NCBI RefSeq assembly: GCF_001293735.1
Contig: NZ_BCAH01000013.1
Span: forward strand, 1-34,627
Source of the DNA: Limosilactobacillus gorillae
GTDB lineage: Bacteria; Bacillota; Bacilli; Lactobacillales; Lactobacillaceae
Length of the DNA stretch: 34,627 bases
Reading direction: 5' to 3'
The notes under the pieces were generated by a model that saw only the letters and a list, made by a program, of their open reading frames with translations, did not search any database and was not told the origin of the DNA. Position 1 is the first letter of the stretch. Every line of letters starts with the position of its first letter. Made by a program: the position numbers and the translations under genes. Positions 1-7,346 of this stretch are shown piece by piece.

Positions 1-50
1 TTCGGTGCGTAGTTGACTGATTTTTAGGATCTTTTTAGCTAGTGGGTTAC

Positions 51-587
51 TTAGTTGATCATTTTGACAAAGGGTGCCAGCGGTTCGGTGCCAAAACGTT
101 TGGCCTGGTACAGTAAGATGTTAGCACAGGCATGGGCATCGTCAAGGGCGTTGTGGTGGTGGTGTAAGTCAATTTGCAATTCATCACAGATTGTATTGAG
201 CTTATGGTCCTTGAAGTCGGGAAAAAGCTGGCGGCTGGTCTTCAAAGTATCTAGAGTTTGGTATACCGGTGGCTCGATCTCGTAATGGAGAAGTGTGGTT
301 TTCAAAACGCTGTTATCAAAGGCGGCGTTGTGGGCGATCACAAGCTTGTCGGGGGTGAAGAATTCTTTTACATGATCCCAAACCTCGGGGAAGGTGGGGG
401 CATCTAAGACGTCACGCTCGTGAATCCCGTGAACTTGGGTGTTGCGCCAAAAGAAGGGGGTCTGCGGGTTGATTAGAGTATAGAATTCATCTTGAATCTG
501 GCTGTTACGGACGACGGTGAGGGCTAAGGAGCAGGCTGAAAAGCGCTTACTACTTGCTGTTTCGAAATCCATGGCAATGAAGTTCAC
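51..587 (-). CDS. DnaQ-like DEDDh 3'-5' exonuclease
   Basis: Stand-alone exonuclease of the DNA polymerase III epsilon/RNase T superfamily, 178 aa. The DEDDh set is visible: Asp7 and Glu9 in MDFETA, Asp91 in HNAAFDNS, and His145/Asp150 in HHNALDDA. There is no polymerase, BRCT or helicase domain, so it is not PolC or DinG. The start is GTG at 587 because AAAGGAGG lies 8-9 bases upstream; the internal ATG at 572 has no such site. It is transcribed away from murB, and the two genes share a 128-bp divergent promoter region. A role in repair or nucleic-acid turnover is inferred from the family; the exact substrate is unknown. Confidence 0.85.
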   Translation of the reverse strand: MNFIAMDFETASSKRFSACSLALTVVRNSQIQDEFYTLINPQTPFFWRNTQVHGIHERDVLDAPTFPEVWDHVKEFFTPDKLVIAHNAAFDNSVLKTTLLHYEIEPPVYQTLDTLKTSRQLFPDFKDHKLNTICDELQIDLHHHHNALDDAHACANILLYQAKRFGTEPLAPFVKMIN

Positions 588-616
588 TGAGGTGGCCTCC
601 TTTTGAATTTTCCTTC

Positions 617-645
617 ATTTTAGAGGATCATTTCTAGATTAGCAA
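617..645 (-). promoter_or_regulatory. Putative promoter of the exonuclease gene
   Basis: On the minus strand TTGCTA (640-645) is separated by 17 bases from TAAAAT (617-622). It lies about 30 bases upstream of the GTG start. Confidence 0.45.
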
Positions 646-671
646 ACGAACAAGAATCTTGGTGTGGTAAA

Positions 672-680
672 TGCTATAAT
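672..680 (+). promoter_or_regulatory. Putative extended -10 promoter of murB
   Basis: TGCTATAAT gives a TGn-extended consensus -10 hexamer (675-680), 35 bases before the murB ATG and followed by the ribosome site GAGGAG. No good -35 hexamer is visible, which is usual for extended -10 promoters. It may drive murB-cdaA-cdaR-glmM as one unit. Confidence 0.6.
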
Positions 681-715
681 TGGCAAAGTGATATAAAAAA
701 GAGGAGATTTTAGAG

Positions 716-1612
716 ATGGAAAACTTGCTAACAATCTTTCCAGACATTGAAATTAAAGAAAACGAACTCCTAGCTCATTACACCAACACCAAGACTGGGG
801 GGCCGGCGGACTGGCTGGCCTTTCCAACCAGTGTTGAACAAGTTCAACAATTGGTTGATTACTGCCACCAAACTAGTCTTCCCCTGACAGTGATTGGGAA
901 CGCCTCTAATCTGATCGTTCGTGATGGCGGAATCGAAGGCCTGGTGATGATCTTAACGAAGATGCGGTTAATTAACGTTGATAATAATTTGGTAACGGCA
1001 GCGGCCGGTGCTTCTTACATTGAGGTCACCAAGGTGGCACGGGACTATTCTTTAACCGGATTGGAATTTGCGGCCGGAATCCCGGGATCTGTCGGGGGGG
1101 CCATCTTCATGAATGCTGGTGCTTACGGTGGTGAAACCAAGAATGTGGTTGATCACGTTACCGTTATGGAACGGGATGGACAAATCCATCAGCTAAACAA
1201 CCAGGAAATGGACTTTGGTTACCGCCACTCGGCAGTTCAAGCAAGCGGAGCAATCGTTTTAGAAGCAACCTTTGCCTTAGAGGCAGGGGATCAAGCAACT
1301 ATCACGGCTCAAATGGACGACTTAAACCAACGTCGGGCCGATAAGCAGCCGCTTGAGTTGCCATCTTGTGGCTCTGTTTTTAAGCGCCCGGCCGGCTATT
1401 TTGCCGGTAAGTTAATTCACGATGCGGGTTTACAGGGGTACACCTCTGGGGGTGCTCAGGTATCGACCAAGCATGCCGGGTTCATTGTTAACGTTGATAA
1501 CGGGACGGCAACGGATTATCTTAACGTAATCCACCATGTTCAAGAAACAGTTCAAAAAAAGTTTGGTGTTCAATTAGAGACTGAGGTACGTATCATCGGC
1601 CGACAAGATTAA
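716..1612 (+). CDS. murB: UDP-N-acetylmuramate dehydrogenase
   Basis: Reduces UDP-GlcNAc-enolpyruvate to UDP-MurNAc with NADPH and FAD, a cytoplasmic step of peptidoglycan precursor synthesis. The 298-aa protein shows the FAD-binding stretch [12 protein letters not shown], the motif [20 protein letters not shown], the catalytic-serine segment SCGSVFKRP and the C-terminal HAGFIVN block. Length fits the shorter type II (Gram-positive) MurB. ATG at 716 follows AGAGGAGATTTTAGAG. The gene ends 14 bases before the cdaA ATG chosen here, so the two are probably co-transcribed, linking MurB with c-di-AMP synthesis and glucosamine supply. Confidence 0.96.
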   Translation: MENLLTIFPDIEIKENELLAHYTNTKTGGPADWLAFPTSVEQVQQLVDYCHQTSLPLTVIGNASNLIVRDGGIEGLVMILTKMRLINVDNNLVTAAAGASYIEVTKVARDYSLTGLEFAAGIPGSVGGAIFMNAGAYGGETKNVVDHVTVMERDGQIHQLNNQEMDFGYRHSAVQASGAIVLEATFALEAGDQATITAQMDDLNQRRADKQPLELPSCGSVFKRPAGYFAGKLIHDAGLQGYTSGGAQVSTKHAGFIVNVDNGTATDYLNVIHHVQETVQKKFGVQLETEVRIIGRQD

Positions 1613-1626
1613 CGGGGGTGGTTATG

Positions 1627-2469
1627 ATGTCATATTTAGCGACACTGTTGACGTGGCGCAACTTCATTAACCTAATTGACATCCTGGTGATCTGGTTTTT
1701 AATTTACGAGTTGATGGTCCTTGTGCGGGGAACCCGGGCCGTACAGCTGTTTAAGGGGATTATCATCATCATCGTGGTAAAGCTGATCTCGTGGTACTTT
1801 GGTTTAACCACCGTTTCCTGGGTGATGGACCAGATTATCAACTGGGGGGTTATCGCCATGGTGGTGATTTTTCAACCGGAAATTCGGCGCGGGCTCGAAC
1901 ACCTGGGGCGTGGAACCCTGTTTACCCGGACCAAGACCGAAAATCAGGAAGAAGAAGCCCTCATTTTGCAATTAGACCAGGCGATTCAGTATATGTCTAA
2001 GCGTCGGATTGGGGCTTTAATCTCCATTGAGATGGACACTGGCCTTGAGGAATACATTGAAACTGGGATCCCGATGGACGCAGAAGTGACCGGGGCCCTT
2101 TTGATCAATACCTTTATCCCTAATACCCCACTTCACGATGGGGCCGTAATCATCAAGGGGGGACGAATTGCGGTGGCTGCAGCCTACCTTCCCCTGTCGG
2201 ATTCTAAGCTAATTCCTAAAGAATTGGGGACCCGGCACCGGGCGGCCGTGGGAATTTCTGAGGTTACCGATGCCCTTACGATTGTCATTTCAGAAGAGAC
2301 TGGGGGCGTTTCAATCACTAAGGATAACGAGTTGATTCGGGATATGACCCGGGAAAACTACCTTAAATTCTTGCGGGCACACCTGTATAAAAAGGAGAGC
2401 GCCGTTCAAAATAAACTTTGGGACCGGCTGTATAGTCTGGTTCGGAAGGGAGAGCGCTATGAAAAATAA
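1627..2469 (+). CDS. cdaA: Diadenylate cyclase CdaA (c-di-AMP synthase)
   Basis: Condenses two ATP into c-di-AMP, the second messenger controlling potassium and osmolyte transport and wall homeostasis. Counting from ATG 1627 the protein is 280 aa: three hydrophobic segments in the first ~85 residues, then the DAC domain with its signature DGA (about 171-173, in PLHDGAVI) and RHR (about 203-205, in LGTRHRAA). The frame also allows GTG at 1618 or ATG at 1624, but GTG overlaps the GGGGG ribosome site at 1614-1618, so ATG 1627 (or 1624) is preferred. The 3' end overlaps cdaR by 11 bases. The order cdaA-cdaR-glmM is the conserved Firmicutes module. Confidence 0.96.
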   Translation: MSYLATLLTWRNFINLIDILVIWFLIYELMVLVRGTRAVQLFKGIIIIIVVKLISWYFGLTTVSWVMDQIINWGVIAMVVIFQPEIRRGLEHLGRGTLFTRTKTENQEEEALILQLDQAIQYMSKRRIGALISIEMDTGLEEYIETGIPMDAEVTGALLINTFIPNTPLHDGAVIIKGGRIAVAAAYLPLSDSKLIPKELGTRHRAAVGISEVTDALTIVISEETGGVSITKDNELIRDMTRENYLKFLRAHLYKKESAVQNKLWDRLYSLVRKGERYEK

Positions 2470-3340
2470 CGATAATGGCTTCTTTAGCCGGCCGTGGGTG
2501 ATGCGGGTAACGTCGTTAATTCTGGCCCTGTTTATGTTTTTTTACGTTAACGGCTCCTTTTTGCGTCAGACAACACGTCAGGGGAACGAGTCAGCATTGA
2601 TGTCTGATAAGTCACAAACCATTAAGGTTCCCTTACAGGTATCAATTGATAGCAAGCGCTACGTGGTGACAGGATACCCACAGTACGTTAAAATTAAGCT
2701 AACTGGTCCGTCAGCCTTGGTTACAACCACGGTCAACACCCAAAACTTTAAGGTCTATGCCGACCTCAGTAGCTTGGGAGTCGGCCAGCACCAGGTGAAG
2801 CTCAAGGTTTCAGGACTCAATTCGGAATTAACTTCCCACATCGATCCCGGAACGATCACCGTCAATATTCAGGCTAAAGAGACAATTACAGCACCAGTCA
2901 GTGTCCAGCTTAGTAGTAAGACCGTTACTGATGGTTTTGAGGTTGGTAGGGCTAAGCCGTCAATGGAAAATGTTCAAGTCTCCGGGGCTCGCAGCGAAGT
3001 GGCCAAGGTAGCTAAGGTGGTTGCCTTTGTTAATGTTCCGCATACGGCGACCTCGACTTTTGGTCGTCAGGTAACCTTGCAGGCTGTTGATAAGAATGGG
3101 CAGACTTTAAATGTGGTTGTGACGCCGGATACTTTAACAGTTACGGTTCCAATCACAAGCACGAAGTCGTCATCAAGCACAAGTAGCACGGCTTCTGACG
3201 GGTCAGTGAATGAGTCGAGCACAAATGGCCGGGATACCCAAACAAGTTCGGCGACAACTAGTGATCAGTCGTCAACCGGTTTTTCAACACAAGGGGGGAG
3301 TTCTGCTAGTCAATCAGCAGGTAATTCAACCAGTAAGTAA
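2459..3340 (+). CDS. cdaR: YbbR-domain regulator of CdaA
   Basis: Membrane-anchored extracellular partner that modulates the diadenylate cyclase CdaA. The 293-aa protein has one N-terminal transmembrane segment (about residues 15-32), then beta-rich YbbR-type repeats through about residue 230, and a Ser/Thr/Gln-rich low-complexity tail (about 237-293) that probably lies in the cell wall. The start codon lies inside the end of cdaA, with GGAAGGGAGAG as ribosome site, so translation is likely coupled. It has fewer clear YbbR repeats than the four of Bacillus subtilis CdaR; the exact count needs a profile search. Confidence 0.92.
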   Translation: MKNNDNGFFSRPWVMRVTSLILALFMFFYVNGSFLRQTTRQGNESALMSDKSQTIKVPLQVSIDSKRYVVTGYPQYVKIKLTGPSALVTTTVNTQNFKVYADLSSLGVGQHQVKLKVSGLNSELTSHIDPGTITVNIQAKETITAPVSVQLSSKTVTDGFEVGRAKPSMENVQVSGARSEVAKVAKVVAFVNVPHTATSTFGRQVTLQAVDKNGQTLNVVVTPDTLTVTVPITSTKSSSSTSSTASDGSVNESSTNGRDTQTSSATTSDQSSTGFSTQGGSSASQSAGNSTSK

Positions 3341-3375
3341 GAAATCTATAAATAGGTAAGAAACGAGGAAAAATC

Positions 3376-4734
3376 ATGAAGTTAAAGTATTTTGGAACCG
3401 ATGGGGTTCGTGGCGTTGCCAACAAGGATCTCAGTCCTGAACTAGCCTTTCGAGTTGGCCGGGCTGGTGGGTATGTTTTGACCTGCCACTCTGAACGCAA
3501 GCGCCCGCAGGTTCTGGTTTCCCGCGACACCCGGATTTCGGGTGAAATGCTAGAAAACGCCCTGGTGGCCGGTCTCTTATCCGTAGGGATTGAAGTCCTA
3601 CGCTTAGGGGTGGTTACGACCCCTGGAGTGGCCTACTTGGTTCGGGCTCAGGAGGCAGATGCTGGGGTTATGATTACCGCCAGCCACAACCCGATCCAGT
3701 ATAACGGGATTAAGTACTTCGGTGGGGATGGCTTCAAGCTGTCTGACAACTTAGAGTATGAGATTGAACGACTCTTAGATGCCGAAGAGGATACCCTTCC
3801 TCGGCCAAGCGATGATGGCCTAGGGACCGTTGAGGACTACCTGGAAGGGGCCCTGAAGTACACCTCCTTTTTGGAACAGACAATTTCGACCGACTTAGCA
3901 GGGCTTAAAGTCGTGATTGACGGTGCGAACGGAGCTACGTCCTCCTTCATTGCTAATCTCTTTGCCGACGTAAATGTTGATTTTATTCCGATTAATGTTT
4001 CACCAAATGGACTTAACACTAATCTTAATTGTGGCTCCACCCATCCAGCGGCCCTGCAAAAAGCAGTGGTGGAAAACGAAGCCGACCTGGGGATCGCTTT
4101 TGATGGTGACGGGGATCGGTGTATTGCCGTTGATAACGAGGGCAATATTATCGATGGTGATAAGATTATGTACATCTGCGGTAAGAGTATGGAAGCCAAC
4201 GGACGACTTAAAAAAGATACCGTGGTTACCACGGTAATGTCCAATTTGGGGATGTATAAAGCCTTGGAAGGGCACGGTATGAAGAGTGTCAAGACCAAGG
4301 TTGGTGATCGGTACGTGGTTGAAGAAATGCTGAAAAATGGCTACAACCTTGGTGGTGAACAGTCGGGGCACATCATCTTCTTGGATCATAACACGACTGG
4401 GGACGGGATGTTAACGGCCCTGCAACTTCTACAAGTGGTCAAGACCAGCGGTAAGAGTCTAAAAGAACTAGCCGAAGATGTTACCACCTACCCACAGGAA
4501 CTGATTAACATCACGGTTGAAGACAAGCAAGAAGCGATGAATAACCAGGAATTAAAGGATGAGATTACCAAGGTTGAAAACCAGATGGCCGGTGACGGGC
4601 GGGTACTGGTTCGACCGAGTGGAACCGAACCACTACTCCGGATCATGGCCGAAGCACCGACTAAGGAATTAGTTCATGCTTACGTGAGTCAGATTGCTGA
4701 CGTTGCACGCCAGGTCCTGCCCGGGGCCAAATAA
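3376..4734 (+). CDS. glmM: Phosphoglucosamine mutase
   Basis: Interconverts glucosamine-6-P and glucosamine-1-P, the second step toward UDP-GlcNAc. The 452-aa protein is full length with all landmarks: the phosphoserine loop TASHNP (Ser103), the metal loop DGDGDRC, the sugar-binding GGEQSGH and the phosphate-binding [11 protein letters not shown] near the C-terminus. ATG 3376 follows AAACGAGGAAAAATC. It closes the murB-cdaA-cdaR-glmM unit and is followed by a strong terminator. In other Firmicutes GlmM binds and inhibits CdaA, which fits the linkage. Confidence 0.97.
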   Translation: MKLKYFGTDGVRGVANKDLSPELAFRVGRAGGYVLTCHSERKRPQVLVSRDTRISGEMLENALVAGLLSVGIEVLRLGVVTTPGVAYLVRAQEADAGVMITASHNPIQYNGIKYFGGDGFKLSDNLEYEIERLLDAEEDTLPRPSDDGLGTVEDYLEGALKYTSFLEQTISTDLAGLKVVIDGANGATSSFIANLFADVNVDFIPINVSPNGLNTNLNCGSTHPAALQKAVVENEADLGIAFDGDGDRCIAVDNEGNIIDGDKIMYICGKSMEANGRLKKDTVVTTVMSNLGMYKALEGHGMKSVKTKVGDRYVVEEMLKNGYNLGGEQSGHIIFLDHNTTGDGMLTALQLLQVVKTSGKSLKELAEDVTTYPQELINITVEDKQEAMNNQELKDEITKVENQMAGDGRVLVRPSGTEPLLRIMAEAPTKELVHAYVSQIADVARQVLPGAK

Positions 4735-4735
4735 G

Positions 4736-4771
4736 AAAAAAAGGACTTTCCGGTTGGAAAGTCCTTTTTTG
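4736..4771 (+). terminator. Intrinsic terminator after glmM
   Basis: A perfect 11-bp stem (4741-4751 with 4756-4766, loop GGTT) is followed by a T run and preceded by an A run, so it could work in both directions. It separates glmM from glmS. Confidence 0.92.
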
Positions 4772-4815
4772 TAGGGCTAGTTACCTAATTGATAGACCAA
4801 TCCAATTGCTCATGG

Positions 4816-4844
4816 TTGACAATAATCGCCGTTATTATTATGAT
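4816..4844 (+). promoter_or_regulatory. SigA promoter of glmS
   Basis: TTGACA (4816-4821), 17-base spacer, TATGAT (4839-4844): near-perfect consensus. The predicted start near 4851 gives a leader of about 70 bases, too short to hold a glmS ribozyme. Confidence 0.85.
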
Positions 4845-4856
4845 ACGTATTGTTAA

Positions 4857-4893
4857 GAATATATCTTTTTGTACGAATATATCTATACCAATT
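4857..4893 (+). repeat. Direct repeats and possible operator in the glmS leader
   Basis: The 10-mer GAATATATCT occurs at 4857-4866 and again at 4875-4884, just after the predicted transcription start. The second copy runs into ATACCAATT, which resembles half of the palindromic operators used by GntR-type NagR regulators of amino-sugar genes. A regulatory function is inference. Confidence 0.35.
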
Positions 4894-4921
4894 CAACAAA
4901 TTAAAGGATGGAATTGCTACT

Positions 4922-6742
4922 ATGTGTGGAATCGTTGGAATTACCGGCAGCGACCGGTCTGTTGAAATCTTATTGAACGGGCTTAAGAGCCTTGAATACC
5001 GGGGCTACGACTCCGCGGGGATTTATGTTAATGATCAAGCGGGACATGATCATCTTGTTAAGCGTCCGGGCCGGATCAGCAATCTTGAAGATGCCCTGAC
5101 GTCAGACATTCAAGGGAAGGCAGGAATTGGGCACACCCGCTGGGCAACACACGGGGAGCCGAGTGAAGCCAATGCTCACCCGCAATATTCCACTGATGAA
5201 CGTTTTTACTTGGTTCACAATGGGGTAATTGAAAATTACAAACAACTTAAGGAAGAATACCTAAGCGACGTCAACTTTAAGAGCCAAACCGATACCGAAG
5301 TAATTGTGCAACTGGTTGACCGTTTTGTAGTTAAATACGCGATGGACACCAAGACGGCCTTATTAAAGGTACTACGTTTAATCTCGGATGACTCGGCCTA
5401 TGCCTTTGTTTTGATGGACAAACAGCAACCGGACACCCTCTTTGTAGCTAAAAACAAGAGCCCGCTTTTGGTTGGCCTTGCTAAGTGTTACAATATGGTC
5501 GGTTCTGATGCCTTTTCTATGATCAAAGAAACCAACCAGTTTATGGAAATTGATGACCACGAACTAGTGATTGTTAAGCCGGATGATGTGGCTATCGAAG
5601 ACTTTGATGGTAATAAGAGAAAGCGCAATCCATTTACGGTTGACATAGACGCGAACGCCGCTGATAAGGGTGCCTACCCATTCTACATGTTAAAAGAAAT
5701 CGATGAGCAACCGGCCGTAATGCGCCGTTTGATTTCCGAATACCTAGATGCCGATGGTCAACCAGTTGTTGAACAACAAATGTTAGCTGACATTGCCGAC
5801 GCGGACCATATCTACATTATCGGGGCTGGGACCTCTTATCACGCTGGTTTAGCTGGGGCGCGGATGTTTGAAAAGTTCGCAAAGACGCCAACCACAGTTC
5901 ATGTTTCTTCTGAATTTGCTTACGAACAACCGTTACTGTCCAAAAAGCCATTCTTTATTTTCCTGTCGCAAAGTGGTGAAACGGCTGATAGCCGGGAAGT
6001 TCTGGTTAACGTTAACAAGAACCACTGGCCAAGTTTGACGATTACCAACGTCGATAAGTCAACCCTGTCACGGGAAGCAACCTACACGATGTTACTCTTT
6101 GCCGGTCCGGAAATTGCCGTTGCCTCAACGAAGGCTTACACAGCTCAGATTGCCGTTGAAGCTGTTTTGGCTAAGGCTCTGGGGGAATACCTACAAGAAG
6201 AGGACGCCAAGGAATTTAACTTAAAGCATGAGCTAACCGCCGTTGCCAACGGAATGCAGGCCATCACTGACGGTAAGGATAAGATTGAAGAAATTGTGAG
6301 CCAATACCTAGCCAAGCCGCGCAACGCCTTTTACATTGGGCGGGGAATTGACTGGGCGGTTTCCTTGGAAGCGGCACTGAAGCTTAAGGAAATTTCCTAC
6401 GTTCAAGCAGAGGGATTCGCCTCTGGAGAACTTAAGCACGGGACAATTGCCTTGATTGAAAAAGGAACGCCCGTCATTGGGATCATTACCCAGGACCGGA
6501 CGGCCGGCTTAACCCGGAGTAACCTAGAAGAAACTCAGGCTCGGGGGGCAAGTATCCTGACAATTGTTTCTCGCCATTTAGCTAAGAAAGATGACACGAT
6601 TATCTTACCGGACGTTAACCACTTCTTGACGCCGCTACTATCCGTAGTACCAGCACAATTATTAGCTTACTACACGAGTCTTGGAAAAGGGTTAGATGTT
6701 GATAAACCACGTAACCTAGCTAAGTCAGTTACGGTTCAATAA
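4922..6742 (+). CDS. glmS: Glutamine-fructose-6-P aminotransferase (isomerizing)
   Basis: Makes glucosamine-6-P from fructose-6-P and glutamine, the entry step of amino-sugar synthesis. The start is ATG 4922: the N-terminal Cys of MCGIVGITG must be exposed as the glutaminase nucleophile, and AAAGGATGG lies upstream. The frame is open further upstream to 4850, but that would mask the cysteine. The 606-aa protein has the class II glutaminase domain (about 1-220, including GHTRWATHGEPS) and two SIS sugar-isomerase domains (about 285-600) with GAGTSYHAG and LSQSGETADS. It has its own promoter and terminator. Confidence 0.97.
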   Translation: MCGIVGITGSDRSVEILLNGLKSLEYRGYDSAGIYVNDQAGHDHLVKRPGRISNLEDALTSDIQGKAGIGHTRWATHGEPSEANAHPQYSTDERFYLVHNGVIENYKQLKEEYLSDVNFKSQTDTEVIVQLVDRFVVKYAMDTKTALLKVLRLISDDSAYAFVLMDKQQPDTLFVAKNKSPLLVGLAKCYNMVGSDAFSMIKETNQFMEIDDHELVIVKPDDVAIEDFDGNKRKRNPFTVDIDANAADKGAYPFYMLKEIDEQPAVMRRLISEYLDADGQPVVEQQMLADIADADHIYIIGAGTSYHAGLAGARMFEKFAKTPTTVHVSSEFAYEQPLLSKKPFFIFLSQSGETADSREVLVNVNKNHWPSLTITNVDKSTLSREATYTMLLFAGPEIAVASTKAYTAQIAVEAVLAKALGEYLQEEDAKEFNLKHELTAVANGMQAITDGKDKIEEIVSQYLAKPRNAFYIGRGIDWAVSLEAALKLKEISYVQAEGFASGELKHGTIALIEKGTPVIGIITQDRTAGLTRSNLEETQARGASILTIVSRHLAKKDDTIILPDVNHFLTPLLSVVPAQLLAYYTSLGKGLDVDKPRNLAKSVTVQ

Positions 6743-6751
6743 TCTCATCAA

Positions 6752-6781
6752 AACATCTCTGCAAAGGCAGAGGTGTTTTTT
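6752..6781 (+). terminator. Intrinsic terminator after glmS
   Basis: An 11-bp stem AACATCTCTGC/GCAGAGGTGTT with loop AAAG, followed by six T. Confidence 0.9.
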
Positions 6782-6837
6782 GATTTTGGCTAAACTTATA
6801 AAAATTAGTGTGATTATGGATTTTTTATCTAAAAATA

Positions 6838-6866
6838 TTGACAGCGCTTACAGAAACGCCTATTAT
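6838..6866 (+). promoter_or_regulatory. SigA promoter with embedded cre site
   Basis: TTGACA (6838-6843), 17-base spacer, TATTAT (6861-6866). Positions 6839-6852 (TGACAGCGCTTACA) match the CcpA operator consensus TGWAANCGNTNWCA at all but one position and overlap the -35 and spacer. Repression by CcpA is expected from that position. Confidence 0.75.
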
Positions 6867-6872
6867 TATGAC

Positions 6873-6959
6873 ATAAGGTATTAAATATTTACCTTCTAAT
6901 CAATTCTCTTTCTCTCTTATGCCAATCACTACCTTCCTGGTAGTGATTTTCTTTTTTTT
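6873..6959 (+). ncRNA. Candidate CcpA-controlled small RNA
   Basis: A strong promoter is followed about 50 bases after its predicted start by an intrinsic terminator, with no start codon and ribosome site between. The ~86-base transcript would contain a 5' hairpin (AAGGTA 6875-6880 with TACCTT 6890-6895), an unpaired pyrimidine-rich stretch (6896-6923, including TTCTCTTTCTCTCTT) and a terminator hairpin. This is the usual architecture of a small regulatory RNA with a seed that can target purine-rich ribosome sites. Alternatively it is an attenuated leader of the gene at 7025; no second strong promoter is visible before that gene. No RNA family is recognised. Confidence 0.5.
6924..6959 (+). 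terminator. Intrinsic terminator of the candidate small RNA
   Basis: A perfect 10-bp stem AATCACTACC/GGTAGTGATT with loop TTCCT, followed by TTC and a run of eight T. Confidence 0.88.
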
Positions 6960-7024
6960 AACGTTTTTTTGCCGGGAACAGCGTAAAATAAGGGGGAGAT
7001 AAATTAAAGGAGGTTGATTAATCA

Positions 7025-7336
7025 ATGGCACAACGTCCAGGGACACTGGATCTAATTGAACAAATTACCCGACTTGACGGAACAAAATACTTTGAAGTTG
7101 GTAACATGGTCCACAACGGCCGGGCTGAACTAGCGGCCGAACGGGGCTATATTAAGGAGGTCCGGATCCTGAAGTTAAACATTCCGCACTCCCAAAACGT
7201 TATCAAGTACGAGAACTACGTCAACGAACACTTTTACTCACAAGAAGAAACGATGGATCACTGGGAGGAATGGGATAAAACACCAGCCATTGAGGAACTG
7301 GTGGCAACCATTCTACGTGAAAATCACGTTGGATAG
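7025..7336 (+). CDS. Hypothetical protein, 103 aa
   Basis: Not recognised. ATG 7025 follows an excellent ribosome site (AAAGGAGG at 7006-7014), so translation is very likely. The protein is soluble, has no signal peptide, membrane segment or cysteine, and has an acidic, Trp-containing region (HWEEWDK) near its C-terminus. The stop overlaps the ribosome site of the acyltransferase that starts at 7347, implying co-transcription and possibly translational coupling. No function is assigned. Confidence 0.8.
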   Translation: MAQRPGTLDLIEQITRLDGTKYFEVGNMVHNGRAELAAERGYIKEVRILKLNIPHSQNVIKYENYVNEHFYSQEETMDHWEEWDKTPAIEELVATILRENHVG

Positions 7337-7346
7337 GAGGGACCGA

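Noticed and set aside
3837-4298. Open frame of 153 aa opposite glmM
   Set aside because: It lies wholly inside an unambiguous gene, with no ribosome site and a low-complexity Ser/Pro/Leu composition.
4735-4921. glmS ribozyme/riboswitch
   Set aside because: The leader after the mapped promoter is ~70 bases and I see none of the ribozyme core.
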